Source: Endothia cerciana (taxonomy: Eukaryota > Ascomycota > Sordariomycetes > Diaporthales > Cryphonectriaceae). From it: a stretch of DNA of 64,000 nucleotides. The position numbers and the translations under genes were made by a program. Shown here one piece after another: positions 1 to 13,325 of the stretch (position 1 is the stretch's first letter; the number at the start of each line of letters is the position of its first letter). The notes under the pieces were generated by a model, which was not told the DNA's origin, made no database searches, and saw nothing but the letters and a program-made list of their open reading frames with translations. The stretch spans positions 310,001 through 374,000 of the forward strand of contig JALRMH010000029.1 in the NCBI GenBank assembly GCA_026119935.1. The letters run 5' to 3'.

Positions 1-101
1 TGCTCGCGCGCTCGCTCGCTCCGTCAACAGCATCCGCCGGTTCGTCCTTCTCGTGTCTCTGTCCTCTCGACCATCCTAACTGTCCAGGCACAGGTCTCCT
101 C

Positions 102-3100
102 CTAGGCGTGACCATCAGCCATGGGCAGCGGAGGAAGAGCCTTCTCGAGGCTGTCGCGGCTGAGCGGTCCCCTAATGCTTTGCTTGCCTGAGCCCTGGGT
201 TCCACTCCTGTCCCGACCAGGCTCCACACCGATTCCGCTATCAGCTGATTCAGGCTTCGTCAGGCGCTTTCCATGCCCGTTGCCTGACGGCTCCCTAGCA
301 GTCTTGGGGGGTGTCGGTGGGGCTCTCGAGGGTGCGTCGCGAATGTGCGAGATTGTGGAGTTGCCATAGAAGCCCTGACCATCCTTGGCCGGAGTCACGG
401 GCCGCGGCTCAGCCGTCCGACCGCTGGTCCGGTTTGCGCTGTGATCACGGCCACCATTCGTCGATACTTCGCCAGTCTCCTCGACTGTCTCTAGTATCGG
501 GTTGTTGGTTGAATCACGGCCGTTTGGGGGACTGCTTCCAAGCAGAGATGGAGCGGCTGCGGTCGCTATTGAGGGGAAGATGCCGGTGGATGCGGTACCA
601 GACGTCTTCAGAGTGCGATCCGGGACGCCCTGCTCGGTATGACCATGCTTTTCAGACCTGTATGCGGCTTCCTCTGCCCGTCGCATGGTCTCTTCGGCCT
701 CGGGAGATCTGGACCCAGAAGGACGGCCTGGTGGTGCGGGAGGCTGGTGCGTTGGCGCCGCAGGGTAGTTATTACTCGTCGACCTGCGACCGGTGCTGTT
801 CCAGCTTGGGGCACGATGCTTCTCTTTCTCAGCAGCACCTTCCGCCGCCTTCTCTTGTTCCAGCCGCTCTGCCTCCTCGCGAGATACTGTGATCCCTTCC
901 ATGAAGCTGAGAAATCTATCACCGTACTGCTCCGGAGGCAGGGCAGAGATCTGGTTTCGGTCGTTGGACAAGCCCTTCCAGAAGTGCTCGATCTTCTTGA
1001 TCATTCCGTACTGTGTGCGATGTCAGTATCCCTGGAGGACGAGCGGCCTTGTTCTTCTACTTACATGGGTGAGGCAGTCAATCACTCCCAGGTAATAGAT
1101 CTCATCACCTGGGCTATCGTCCTCGTGGGTTGCCCTCATGCCACCATCATCCTGATAGAAGATCGAGTCCGATTTGGCGCCTTCCTCAAGGACATCAGGC
1201 ATGCCAGCCGAAGATTTCCCCATCGGCACGGGCCGTTCGGCCTTGATGAGCTGACGCATCTGAGCCGCGCGGCGTTGATTCTCCAGCTTTGACGGGGTCC
1301 GCATCAGCACTTGATTAGGATCCTGCTCCGCCTGCTCGCCGCCGGGGCTAAAGACCTGCAGATTCCGGGCTCGCAAGTTCTCGTCGTTGCCCTTCCGGAT
1401 GTCATGGACGCCTATCAGGAGGGAATAGTCCATGATTTGCAGCTTCTGCATCAGCTTGACGTCCTTTTGAAGCTGTTCCATGAAGAGTCGCTTTTTCTGC
1501 AGGCCCAGCTCCAGATGCCGCTGCCGCCGCAGCCAATTCAGGTCTTTCAGCGTCGCTCTTGGGTTCTTCTCCAGATCCTCTTCCTTGTAGTCTCTCCCAA
1601 TCGTCGATCCCTTCAGATCGAAGGTGGTGTGGATGTCTCGATGCGGCGGGAAGAGGTTGTTCATGACGACGAAATGTATCTTCCTTCCCCACGGCGTCTT
1701 CACCCGGTGCAGACCGTAGAACTGGGAAAGAAGGGTGTTTGGGTTATCCGTAACATGCTGATAGTACTCCTTCAGTATCTTTCGGAGGAACTTGTGCTCA
1801 GCATGGTGAATCGTCTTGATGATGAACCTGTAGTCCCTGGAGAAGTAAAAGAAACTCCCGCTCTTGCCCGGGGACCCGAGCTCGGAGAGGATGTATTTGC
1901 CTGTCAGTGACATCAGGTAGTCGGCTGGGTCAAGGCGGAATAATTGTCGTAGATGTCGAAACACCCAGGGTGCATAGTCCTTAAACTTGAAATCGTACTT
2001 TGCCGAGGGGACAAGCTCATTGCCGGTGCTGTAGTTGACCGCCGTTAGCCTCCAACTTCGCATTACAGGAAGCTCCCCGCCAGGCGGCCATCTGCAGACT
2101 TACATATCGAACGTGGTCTTCGCCTTGGCCTCAAAGTCCGCATCTGTCAGCGGACGATCCAGCTTGGCGTTCGTGCGAGACACCGAAACGCGGATGCCCG
2201 TCAGCATGTTGTAGGCAGTCACCCAGTTTGCGTGTTTCTCGTCGACTTTGTTACCGATCAGCACCCGGTCGTCGTCCTCCTCTTCCTTCTTCCTCCTCTT
2301 GCTGGCCCTTTTCTGCCTGTATGCCTCGGCCCACCTCATGGCGTCTTCGTCGGGGAAGGCCTCGTCTCGCGGGAAGTCGCTGTGCATGGAGCGGGTGTTG
2401 CGCCTGACCAGGTTGATGGAGGCGCGCCTAGCACCACTCGGCCCTGAGCCGGTCGGCGAGAAGCGCCCGCTGGCGAGGGCGGTGTCCACACCATCTCGTG
2501 ACCCACGGGGTTGGCCGGACCTGGGCACCTCGAGGGTGTGACGATGTTTCAGCCCTGCGCTTGCAGGGTGGAGATTGGACGTCGATGCACTGAAACCTGT
2601 GTTACCTGACATCTGGGCTGGGGAGGAGAATCGCTGGCCCGGGGGCGCGTTGGGATCGCCCGCCGTCGCCACTTCGCCCTTGTATACCTGGTTCGTGGGC
2701 ATGCCCATGGGGGGGGATTGAGGGCTGGTTATCGAGGCGATAGAGGTTCTTATTGATGGGGGTTCGGCGTAGCTCATGTTGCTGGAGGTCCGTTCAGCTG
2801 TGCCGTTTGGTAGATTCGGCCGTGAGGAGACAGTCCGGTCAGGTAACGGGGTATGGGCCGGAGCAGCCCCGTTTGGTCGCTGCTGCAGCCTTTTCAGGTC
2901 ATCTTGACGACTGAACCCGTTGAGGGCGGGCTCCCCGTCACCATCGGTGACACCGTTCTGCAGGATGCTCGTGCTCATAGTCGAGGTTCTGGTATCAAGC
3001 CCGTTGGTGTTTGGGGCGGCATCCGAGGTATCGGTGGTGTTGGTGGAGTGGGAGGAGCTGCCGTCGAAGCTATCATTTGAGGTGTGAGTGTTGATTATGT

Positions 3101-3230
3101 GGGGGATCTGTCCGTTGACCTTGAGGTCGACGTTGGCCATGCCCTCGTACTGAGGGTGGTCGTTCAGGCGTAGTACCCCCGAGCCGTGACTATAGATCGG
3201 AACGTTGTGATCATTGAGGAAGGAGGGCAT
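102..3230 (-). CDS. MSS4: Phosphatidylinositol-4-phosphate 5-kinase (MSS4)
   Basis: This gene makes PI(4,5)P2 from PI4P at the plasma membrane, where it controls actin and endocytosis in fungi. I read three exons: 3230-2104, 2028-1065 and 1010-102. Introns of 75 and 54 nt have GTAAGT donors and CAG acceptors, and the splices restore the family sequence (FDI-TGNEL and LTH-YGMIKK). The product is 999 aa. Residues 1 to about 375 are a Ser/Thr/Asn-rich disordered region. The PIPK core runs from about 376 to 740, with the glycine loop SPGKSGSFF, a catalytic lysine in FIIKTI (about K447), DLKGS (513-517), MDYSLL (575-580) and a specificity-loop KK pair (702-703). The C-terminal tail from about 745 is low-complexity. 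The start at 3230 (MPSFLNDHN) is the first ATG; the 20 codons upstream open only with TTG. The family call is firm. The extent of the disordered tail is as read. Confidence 0.96.
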
Positions 3231-6039
3231 TGCTGGTAGGCGGCTGCGTCGTAGGCGGATCGATGCCGAGTGGTTATGACGGACGGGCAATGCTTGGTCC
3301 CCCTGTGGCTGTTACTCCTGCTGTTGTGACGAGGGGGCCCAGAGGGCGGGAGAGGTCGAGCGTAGCCAAGACGCAGGATGGCAGCACAATCGCCCAGAGG
3401 CAGTGGGCCGAGATAGCGGGTGGTAGGAGGGGGGGGAGAAGCGACACTGGGCGGGGCGGGCCAAGCGCAGTAGCCCTGCCCGGGGAGCCGAATGACAAGG
3501 AGGACGGCCGACGGTTCCTCAAAACAAGGAGTGCTGATGACTCGGCGTGTGTTCGTATGCGTGGGTGTGGCCTGAGGGTGAAGAAAGGGTCTAGGGGAGA
3601 ACGAGACTGGACAACCGCGTCGGCATCGCTCGAGAGTTGCGGTGCTATGGACCAGACAGTCAGCCGACGGGAGGGTCGAGGATATGCAAGGTCAGGATGT
3701 AGAGCGGTGATGATGAGGCGTCTTGAAACTGAAGCGGGTCGCTGGAGGTGATCAGGTCGTGAGCTGTCGCGCCTGGCGCAGACGAGTTGCTGATGCTGAT
3801 GCTGATGTGCTTGCTGATGCTGGAGGTGTCTTACGTTTGGGGGGCGGTCGTGGTCGTCGTCTCGGGTCGGGGTCGTGAGCGATAAACAAAAAAGTTGTTG
3901 CCGAAGGAGGAGGAGTCGTGATCGTTGGCCCGCAGGACAGTACCAAGAGTCAGGTGGAGGGCGAGTGTGTGGGTTGGTTGGAAGACGGTGGAGGTCGTCG
4001 TCGGTCAGTCACGGGTGGTAGCAGTCAGCCTTGGAAGCGAAGACTTTGGGCTGGGGCTGGGGGCTGGGGCTGGGCTGGGACGGGATGCTGCGCGGGAACT
4101 GAGGCACCTGGGCCAGCGTGGAATTGGAAATGGGGAAAGGAGGTCTGGTCGGGGCGTCAATCTGGGTTTAGGGGATGCCTATGGAAGTTTAGTTTCGTGC
4201 TGGGCAGTGCACCGACACGTCCCACCTGGGCCAGCCCACGCACGCCACACAGTGGGCAGTTGGCACTACCGCGCGCCACGGTAGCACTGTAGCGGTACAG
4301 CACACTGTAGGGCCGCCCCGGGCAGGGCGTGCGGCCAGGGGCCAGTGCTGCTGCTGACGGCCGCGGAAATGAACGGGATTGGATGATTTAAGCCCCACTC
4401 CCGCCTGTTGCGGATACGAGCCTCGCTCCGCGTTACTATGTAGAACGAACTGGATGGCTGCTGCTGCTATGGCATCTCCCAGAGTAGGACCTTGATATTA
4501 ATGTCCGACTACAACTTTGTGACGTCGTCCGCCGCCTTCTCGAGAGGCGTGCTTCATGCAGCGGCCTGGCGGGGGGGGGGGGGGAGGAAACGGCAGTCCT
4601 GGCGACCAGCAGCCCAATGGATGGTCAGGGACCTACGGTGGTGTCACCAGTAAGGCACGACCGCAATCCCTTTTTGTCTATCTTTGTTGTAGAGTCAGCA
4701 TCTGGCTGCCGATTTACCCGTATCTGCATACGCTCTGTGTCCCTCGCGATGTCGCTGTCTGATCGGTCATGAGCTCAAGGAGCCAGGCTGTCCCGGAGCC
4801 CGTCGTCGGCTGTCTTCCGATCTGACGACGGACTCTCCCCGTCCGCCATGGATCTATCTAATACAAGCAGCTTCTAATCCCAAGCGGACCCGCCCAATCT
4901 CCAGGAATAACCGCTACATAGGAAGACATGACATGACCCACGGGCGCGTCAGAAGCAGGAATCGATAGGAAATGCTGTGACTTCATGCAGTCTGGTCTGT
5001 GTGCCCCGGCCGCCTGCTCCAGAGGTCCCCGTTGTCGACCCGGATTGATTGCACGGGCTGAGACAGGTCAAGGGATCGGCCGTCAACGTGTCAGTTCGGA
5101 ACTACATAGTACGACTCCAAATCAAACCATTGAACAAGCCAACAACCCCCTGAGAGTCCTCTGGAAACATGGTCCCTGTATGAGGTCACTGCGGAAGGCA
5201 GTGTGGGGGGTTGGATGAATCCTGGAGGCCGGCGGCCGTCACAGCCAAACAAGTCGACCTGCAACAAAGTTGAGATCGACGCTGAAACAGGGAATGGGGG
5301 CTGGCTACGGATCACATGCGCGTCCGGCGCAGTCCCCCTCTCCCTCGCCCCGCCCTCGCCCAACAGCTGGATACTATGGCCATTGAACTCATGGCGGGCG
5401 GACAAGCAGGATGAAGCTATCGAAAGAGTGCCTGGCACCCCCGACTTCCATAGTGCATACATACGTCGTATACATGGTACTGTGCACAACGGCAGAGCTC
5501 AGCTGGGCAGGGCTGGAGGGGGAATTGAGATGAACGCCGGATCCAGCTTGCGCAGCCTCCCCGACTCCCGCTTCCCGGGGAACCTGAGAGAGAAGGTCCA
5601 CTTCTCATAAAAACAGAAAACAGGGGGATAGGAACTCCCGGCCGCGCGACACTGCCAAGGCCCTCAACGAGATTTTCTTCTGTCATCTGGAATCTACTGG
5701 AGATTTGCCTGTCAATTGCAGGAGGGTTCGGAACTCTGGCCCGGGGAGTGTGGATCGTAATTGCGATTGTCGTAGGGAACCAGGCTGCCTCACCTCTGAG
5801 TCTCTCCTTCACGGCCTGTACAATCTGTCCCGGGCAGGGCGAGCAGAGCAGCCCGCCAACATTCCGTCCTGTGCTTGATATCCGCCATCCCTTGAGTACG
5901 TACATGTAGCGAAGTGAAGCAGCCGGCATGCGCCTGTCTATTTGGCCGGCTCGCCTGCGCAGATCTCCATCCAAGGACAAGAATCCACTCCCCCCCCCCC
6001 GCGCCCCCCAAACCCCGGGTCCCCTCATCATGAGTACGA
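3231..6039. other. Intergenic region between MSS4 start and CFT2 stop
   Basis: About 2.8 kb serving as the MSS4 promoter and leader and the CFT2 3' flank, since both genes run leftward. No credible coding region was seen. It holds a GCTGAT-type repeat near 3788-3815, GCTGGG-rich sequence near 4046-4080, a G14 run at 4571-4584, a C11 run at 5990-6000 and one copy of the dispersed 11-mer at 5102-5112. Open frames here lack recognisable domains. Confidence 0.6.
5102..5112 (-). repeat. Copy of dispersed 11-mer GTACTATGTAG
   Basis: Exact minus-strand copy of an 11-mer found four times in intergenic DNA of this window. Flanking bases are not shared with the other copies. Function is unknown. Confidence 0.5.
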
Positions 6040-9000
6040 TCACGCCCCAGCGACGACAGCCAGCCCATCGTAGATCATCCTCTTGACCGCCCAGAACGTC
6101 GCTCCGTTCTGCGAGCCGGCCATCGCAGCGGCTGCACTCGGCAACCCGATGCCCTCCACCTCGATCCTGCCCGTCGCACTCTTCCGTACCGCGACTGAGC
6201 CATCAATCAGTAGCGTACCCTCGCCCCGGAACTCAGCCGTATGTCCCGATGTCTGCATTGCCCTCCTCAGGTCCGCCAGGCGCAAGTCGCCCACGTGCAG
6301 GGGCTGAGCGACAGATCGCGAGGCCGAGGCCATGGTGGTTGGGAGGACGTCGAGAGTGGGCACGACTGCGGCGCCGTTGGCGGCTTGCTCATCATCCGCA
6401 TGCCCTTTAGACTCGTCCGTGTCCGTCTTGAGCCGTTTGTTGGAGGCCTGCTCTTCCGCAGTGGGCCCAGGTAGGTGGGGGTGCGTATCGGCGTTGCCCT
6501 CCGAGCCCAGCAGCCTCGCCGTGACGGTCACGATGCCCAGACCGCGCACATTCTGCCACTTCAACCGCCGGACGAGCGGGTCGGCGAGCTTCACGACCCA
6601 GGCGTTGGTGTCCACGCTGGCATCGATCGAGACGCCGACTGCGGGTGTATATACGTCGGTCCTGGCGCTGCTTCCCTCTTCGATCGCTGACGCGCCGAGA
6701 AGCTTCTTGCAGTCGGCTGCGAGGCCCATCGTCTCTTCCTCGCTACCGGACACAAGGATGAGTTTGCGCGGTGCGATGAGCGGGATGAGCATGTTCAGCG
6801 AGCGCTTGTCGTGTAGGCCGCTAAAATCGACAAACGCAATGCGCAGGCTGACGGATATTGTCTCCTTTGTGATGATGAGTCTAGAGGGGCCCATGCTAGG
6901 TTCCTCTTCATCTTCTTCTGCGGCGTCGTCCTCCTCACCATCCGCTTGTGAGCCTTCTGATGGTAGTGACATGGCCACGTCGTCGGAAACAGCCCTGTTC
7001 AGCTGAGGTCGCTTGTTCCCGGCACTGCCCTTCCTGCCGACATCGTCCCACTTGCGCTTCTTCCCGAGACCGTCCTCGTCCTCTTTTTTGATCGCACTCT
7101 GGTCCTGGCCTTCGTCCTCGCGTTCCTCGGCCTTGAGGAAATCTTCCGGGCGGATAATGTCACCGAACTCGTCGTTTCTTTTCTTGCGTATTGGGACTGG
7201 GAAGATGCGTTCCCTACCCTTCTTCTCGCGCACATCAAAGTCGTGCACGCCCTTCTTCTTGACCAATACGTTGATGCCCAGATCCTCATCTTTGAGGACT
7301 ATCTTCTTCCTGCTTGCCTGGCCCATCGTTGTCGATATGTTCAAGGCCCTGCCCTGCTGTTCGTTATCGGATGCGTCAGACTCTGTGGAGGATTCAGATG
7401 AGGCGTCATCCACACCATCGACCACACCCTCGAGAGCCGTCGCGCCCCCGGTCTGCAGTGTCGCCTGTAGTTGTCGCTGTGTGGCGAGCCACTGCTGATA
7501 GACCGTCAGACCATCCCCTTGGAGGGGTTCTTTGGTGGCCTCCGCGATCTCCAACTCGCGTCCTCCACCATAGACCTGTTCTAACGAGTCCCCACTGCTT
7601 GACTCTTCAACTGCAACACCATCCTGTCGCTCATTCCACAGGTCCCACAATGCCCTTGAGATTGATGGTGTGTCCTGTGAGCTCAGATTCGGCTTCTCAG
7701 TCAGGATCACGAGGTTTCTCGGGTCCTGCGCAATCGACTTGAGCACTTCCTTCGAGAACCCCCACTGCAGACTGCGATCGCTCGCGAGGATTACCAATCC
7801 CTTAGTCCAGTTCTCCTCTGTGGATCTGCGCAGGAGGCGGTCGACCTGCGTCTTTCTTTCCAGGAGCTTGAGATGTTTGAAATCGAACGGGCCGGCAGCC
7901 GCCTTGCCCTTCCTGCCGTCACCATTGACATTCTTGGATGTGTCGGCCACGGCTTCAAATTCCCGCACAATATTCTCGTCCATCCATTCGAACATGCTCC
8001 TTGCATGCCGCAGGGTGCTGCTGATGTTCTTGGCCGCCAGATAGAGATGTGCTTCGTTCAGAGTCTTGGCCTCATTCTTGGCGGCCTCCTCCCGCCAGGC
8101 GTGCTCCATCAGATACGATAGCTCGAGAACGCGGGCACTCGAGTCGACCGGCACCAAAACAGTGCCACCCTTGACCACACATGCTCGTATGTTGTCGAGG
8201 AGTTGCTCGTCCCTCTTGGCACGAGGAAGGGTGTTTGGCGTCCGGCTGCTGCATATGAGCGCGGTGGGCTTGCGCAACTGCTCGATGACCTCTGCTCCGC
8301 CGTGACCACCTCCTAGCCATGCCGCGCCTGCGAACACGTTCTCACGAGCCTGGCTCCAGTCGACAGCATAGACAATCGACTCCAGCCCATGTTGGATATG
8401 CCATATCGTACCGCCGAGCGTGTGTCCGGAGTTGTAAGCGGTGATTGTGAGGCCGTTCAGAGGAGGTGAGAAGGGCGAGGGCAGAGGTTGGTGTGGCTGC
8501 GAGTATTTGAGTGGTTGTATAAGGGAGAAGTACTTTGCGATCTCCTCGGAAGTGGGTGCCTGGCGCAAGAAGTTGTCGCCAGGAGATGCAGACTGGGTAT
8601 AGGCATATGAGGCCTCAGCGAGGGAGCCATGATTTATGGTTGTCGCAGCCGCAGGGGTGGAGGCGTATAGGTCTTGTAAGAGGGTCCGCCCAAGGTCGAT
8701 GACTGGTCGCGTCGCGTAGACGGGGATTCGTGTGAACAAGGGAAAGTTCTTGCAGCAGTGTGCATAGGCGGCGAGGTGGGACACGGTCGCATGGGTGAGG
8801 AGGATCAACGATAGAGTTGGAACCTGCCTGTGAGTTACTGGTCAGCCTTTTTCTTTCTTCTTTTTTATTTTTATTTTTATTTTTAAGAAGATGCCTGTGA
8901 GGAACCATTGGGCATATTCCTGCAAGGGACGTCCCCCTGACGGCAGGATACATACTTCTCGAGCTCCTTCAGCTTGTGGACATCGAAGGATTCGTCCCAT

Positions 9001-9101
9001 CCGACATCGATGAGGACCTTGACACCCCCATCAAGCTCCAACAGAGACTGGGAGGCAGCAGACTCGGAGAGTGCCCCTTGCAGGGGACAGAAGGTGAACA
9101 T
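6040..9101 (-). CDS. CFT2: Cleavage and polyadenylation factor subunit CFT2 (CPSF100 homologue)
   Basis: This is a structural subunit of the pre-mRNA 3'-end cleavage and polyadenylation complex in the nucleus and the partner of the Ysh1/CPSF73 nuclease. There are two exons, 9101-8956 and 8827-6040, with a 128 nt intron (donor GTATGT). The splice joins LEK to QVPTLSL and gives 977 aa. The start is an ATG (MFTFCPLQGA) in the family-typical position, and LLELDGGVKVLIDVGWDESF follows as expected for CPSF100. A metallo-beta-lactamase fold comes first, then a beta-CASP region (SGHTLGG, VYAVDW). Where an active nuclease has HxHxDH, this protein reads HATVSH, so it should not bind the metals, as is usual for Cft2. 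An acidic, Ser-rich insertion and a basic IIRPEDF segment lie near residues 520-615. The gene is divergent from SEC24. Confidence 0.95.
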
Positions 9102-10034
9102 TGTCGCCCTTGTATAGCTGCTTGTCTATATTCACATGTTCATCTGCTGGCTGACATGAGGTCTGACAGTATGCGCCGACAAAAGGATTAAGCGGCAAAA
9201 AAAAAAAAAAAAAAGACCCAATAGATCCAGTGGCAAGATTTGACAGCTGGCAGGAGATGTTCAGGGTCAGCCAGCCTGGCAGATTCCGGGAGGTGGTAGT
9301 TGTTGTGGTGGAGGACAAGGTTGGAGTTGAGGTTGGTTGTGTGGTTTTGCGCGCGCAGGCACGACAACGACATTGGAAGGTTTACTGTAGAAGCCGAGCC
9401 GTTGATCACTGATCCCGGGCAATGCGACAGGCATGAATTGCAGGGGTCCTGCTTCAGGTGATTAACTGCTGCAGCAGGGGTGCACAGCACCACCGACCTT
9501 ACCCCGGACAGGCTAAGGGTGAGTCTGGAGGGGCATCTTGACCCCTGCAGCTTTTTTTTCTCTAGAGAGCCAAACTTATTCGACAGGCCGCTGCAGCTGC
9601 AGGTGGTCGCAGCCAGCGGTCGCATCTGATTGAAGCTCTCTACCTGGGCAGAAGTTGAGGCCAGCTAGACCACATCCTCAACACCACACCCAGAAAACAG
9701 ATACCCCCTCGGGACCTGACCTGTACCCCTCCACCGTAAGCGCCACGTTGTTGTTATCGTTGTTGCTGCTGTTATTGTTCGAAGCGAATTTACAAGTCTT
9801 CCCTCACGATGCCAGCTACGGTGGTGCTTCTTCGCCTGTGAGCTAGCTGTCTGACCCGTTCCGCCCCCTTGCGCGACGACGCCGCTCCCACCCGGAATCT
9901 TAGCGACGAGCCTCGACGGGCTCCACAAGCCTCCTCGGGGTCCTCGACGACACCTCTGACCGTACATCTCCCCAACCGTCCATCGACAAGCCGATACGCC
10001 AGCACATACCTCTCGCGCGCGCGAGGCCGTCAGC
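9102..10034. promoter_or_regulatory. Divergent promoter region CFT2 / SEC24
   Basis: A 933 bp region between two divergent ATGs, so it must carry both promoters. An A18 tract lies at 9197-9214, the kind of poly(dA:dT) that can exclude nucleosomes. A T-rich patch is at 9549-9558. C/T-rich sequence leads into the SEC24 start. No TATA box was identified and no gene was seen. Confidence 0.55.
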
Positions 10035-13000
10035 ATGGACCAGTATCACGCCCTCGGTGCGGGCCAGCAGGACCCGAACGATCCATACAGTCAATACAAT
10101 AACTCGGCCCAGCCCGCCCCGAATCAGTTCCAGCCTCCCGTCGCTCCCAATCCCTATCAACAGCAACAGGCACCTCAGGGCCAGCAGTACTATGGGAACC
10201 CTTCGCCGATGGGTCCTGCTGGTGGTCCCTCCCCCGTGCAGACACAGGGATACTTCCAGGGCCAGGTACCTCCGCCGGATGGGAACGACATCAGCGCCCA
10301 GATGGCGGGCATATCGCTGGGTGCGGAGGGGCGCCATACCGGCACGGGGAAGAGGAAGAAGAAGGACAGGCACGCGTACCACGCCGTCGAGGCCCAGGGG
10401 ACGTCTCAGGCATTCAATGGCATCCCGCCGGCTGGTACACCTGCCACCGCCTTCTTGAACGCCGACCCCTCAGGCACCTCCGGCTTTGTTGGTCAGCCGG
10501 GCATGGTGACACCCCAGGGCCAGTTTCCTGCACCCGCCGGCGGACCATACACACCGGGCAGTACTGCTTCTCCGGCTGAATTTGCCGCGAGGAATGGCCC
10601 GACTGAGGCTGCAGTGGCCGCCGGGGGGCAGGCCAAGGTCTCCCAGGACGAGCTGCCCAGCGTGCCCCTGGCCCGAGATGCCGCGCAGCAGTTCTACCTG
10701 ACCAACATATATCCGACCTTCGAGAAGCTCATTCCCCCTCCCGCCGCCACCTCCTTCGTCGCCCTCGACCAGGGCAATTCCTCGCCCAAGTTCGCCCGCC
10801 TGACCATGAACAACATCCCTGCGTCACCTGAGGCGCTGCACACCACCGGCCTCCCTCTGGGTCTCATGCTCCAGCCGTTGGCTCCCTTGCAGCGCGGCGA
10901 GAGCAAGGTGCCTGTTCTGGACTTTGGCAATCTGGGCCCACCGCGGTGTAGCAGGTGTCGGGCGTACATCAACCCTTTCATGATGTTCCGCTCTGGAGGC
11001 AACAAGTTCGTCTGCAACCTCTGCACACACCCCAACGATACCCCGCCAGAATACTTCTGCGCAACATCGCCCCAGGGCATCCGTGTGGACAGGGACCAGA
11101 GGCCGGAGCTATGCCGCGGCACCGTCGAGTTCGTCTGCCCCAAGGAATACTACAACAGAGAGCCGGTGGGCTTGAGGTGGCTGTTCGTCATCGATGTGAC
11201 CCAGGAAGCATATAACAAGGGTTACTTGGAAGCATTCTGCGATGGTGTCCTGGCGACGCTGTACGGCGGAGCCAATGATGAGGAGGCGGCGGCGGACGAG
11301 AATGGTGAGGTGAAGCGGGGGTTACCGCCAAACTCGAGGGTCGGTTTCGTCACTTATGACAAGGAGGTGCATTTCTACAACTGCAGCGTGAGTTTCCACT
11401 GGGATCTGTCGGCTACCTGGTATTGACCGGAAGCGTTCAGGCCGCCTTGGAGCAAGCTCAGATGATGATCATGCCGGATATCGAGGACCCCTTCGTGCCC
11501 CTGAGCGATGGCCTCTTCGTCGACCCAGAGGAATCAAGGTGTGTATTCGAACCTGTCTATACGCGAGCAAGGCCATGGCGCTGACTCTGATGTAGGGCTG
11601 TCATCTCTTCACTGCTCACCAGGCTACCTCAGATGTTCTCGGGTATCAAGCACCCGGAACCTGCTTTGCTCTCAACCCTGAATTCTTGTGTATCAGCCCT
11701 GGAGAAGACCGGTGGGAAGATCATCTGCTCACTAGCAGCACTTCCGACGTGGGGTCCTGGCCGTCTCTTCATGAGGGACGACGGCAAGCACCCAGGTGGC
11801 GAGATCGACAAGAAGCTGTTCACCACCGAGCATCCCGGCTGGAGAAAAGTGGGCGAGAAGATGGCAGCTGCCGGGGTTGGTGCGGATTTCTTCATGGCAG
11901 CACCGACCGGTGGCTACCTCGACATCGCGACTGTGGGCTACGTCGCTGCTATCACTGGCGGCGAGACGTTCTACTACCCGAACTTCATCGCCGGCAGAGA
12001 TAACGCCAAGCTGTCGCTCGAGGTGAAGCACGCAGTGCTGCGGGAGACCGGCTACGAGGCTCTGATGAAGGTACGATGCTCGAACGGGTTGCAGGTGTCT
12101 GGTTACCACGGAAACTTCATACAACACAGCTTCGGCGCGGATCTAGAGATCGGCGTCATTGATGCTGACAGGGCGATTGGTGTCACGTTCAGCCATGATG
12201 GTAAGCTCGACGCAAAGCTGGACGCTCACTTCCAGTCCGCACTGCTGTACACGACCGCGGACGGCGAGCGCAGGGTCCGCTGCTGCAATGTGGTGGCCAG
12301 TGTGAGCGACATCGCCAAGGAGAGCATCAAATACGTCGACCAGGACGCTGTCTACTCAATCATCGCAAAGGAGGCAGCAACTAAGTTAGCCAGCACGTCA
12401 GCCTCCCTGAAGGACATCAGACTCGGCCTGCAGGAGAAGACCGTCGACGTGATGTCCGCATACAGGAAACACTTTGTCTCACAGTCCTACCCGCCAGCGC
12501 AGCTCGTTATGCCCGACAAGCTGAAGGAGTTCTGCATGTACATGCTCGGGTTGATGAAATGCCGCGCCTTCAAAGGGGGCAACGAGACCTCTGACCGGCG
12601 CGTGCACGAGATGCGCATGATCCGCGGCATGGGTTGCCCTGAGATGAGCCTGTATCTCTACCCGCGCATGATCGCGCTGCACAACCTCCAACCGGACGAG
12701 GGTTTCGCGGATCCGGCGACGGGCCACCTGAAGATGCCTCCTTCCATGCGCAACACCTTCAGCAAGGTCGAGCCTGGCGGCGTGTACCTGATGGATAACG
12801 GGCAGCAGTGCATCCTGTGGTTCCACGCACAGACGTCGCCGAACCTCATCCAGGATCTCTTCGGGGAGGACAAGGCGAAGCTACAGGACCTCGACGCGTA
12901 CATGAGCGACCTACCCGTCCTGGAGACCCATCTGAATGCGCAAACCAGGAATATTGTAGAGTTCTGGAGGACCACTAGGGGATCGAAGGGCTTGACGATT

Positions 13001-13325
13001 CAGCTAGCACGACAGGGGATCGATGGGGCGGAGTATGAGTGGGCGAGGGGGCTAGTGGAGGATAGGAATAACGAGGCGCAGAGTTATGTGGATTGGCTAG
13101 TGGTATGTCACCTTTCCTCCCTCCGCCCTTCCCCCCCTCCCCCCAAAAAACAGAAAAACACCTCCATCGAGTTTTTGTTTCCGAGGCAAATGCTGACATT
13201 GTCGCTCACAGAACATACATCGCATGGTTCAGCTCGAGCTGGCCGGCCAAAGGAAGAAGGAGGTCGAGACGAGTGAGGGCTCGACGCTCGGCAGCTTCGC
13301 GGGTCTGCGGCCGGCCTACTGGTAG
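10035..13325 (+). CDS. SEC24: COPII coat cargo-adaptor subunit SEC24
   Basis: This protein binds cargo and forms the inner COPII coat with Sec23 on ER-exit vesicles. There are four exons: 10035-11387, 11441-11538, 11596-13102 and 13212-13325. Introns are 53, 57 and 109 nt, and the frame is kept at each junction (NCS-AALEQAQ, ESR-AVISS, DWLV-NIHRM). The product is 1023 aa. Residues 1 to about 235 are Pro/Gln/Gly-rich. The zinc finger is C305, C308, C327, C330. The trunk starts near 375 (LRWLFVIDVTQE), and the beta-sandwich, helical and gelsolin-like domains follow, with GLRPAYW at the end. Each intron is short and read-through would soon hit a stop or lose conserved sequence. The call is firm by length and domain order. 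The gene is convergent with the PARG-like gene. Confidence 0.97.

Noticed and set aside
3231..3290. 20-codon N-terminal extension of MSS4
   Set aside because: It begins with TTG rather than ATG; MPSFLNDHN at 3230 is the first ATG start.
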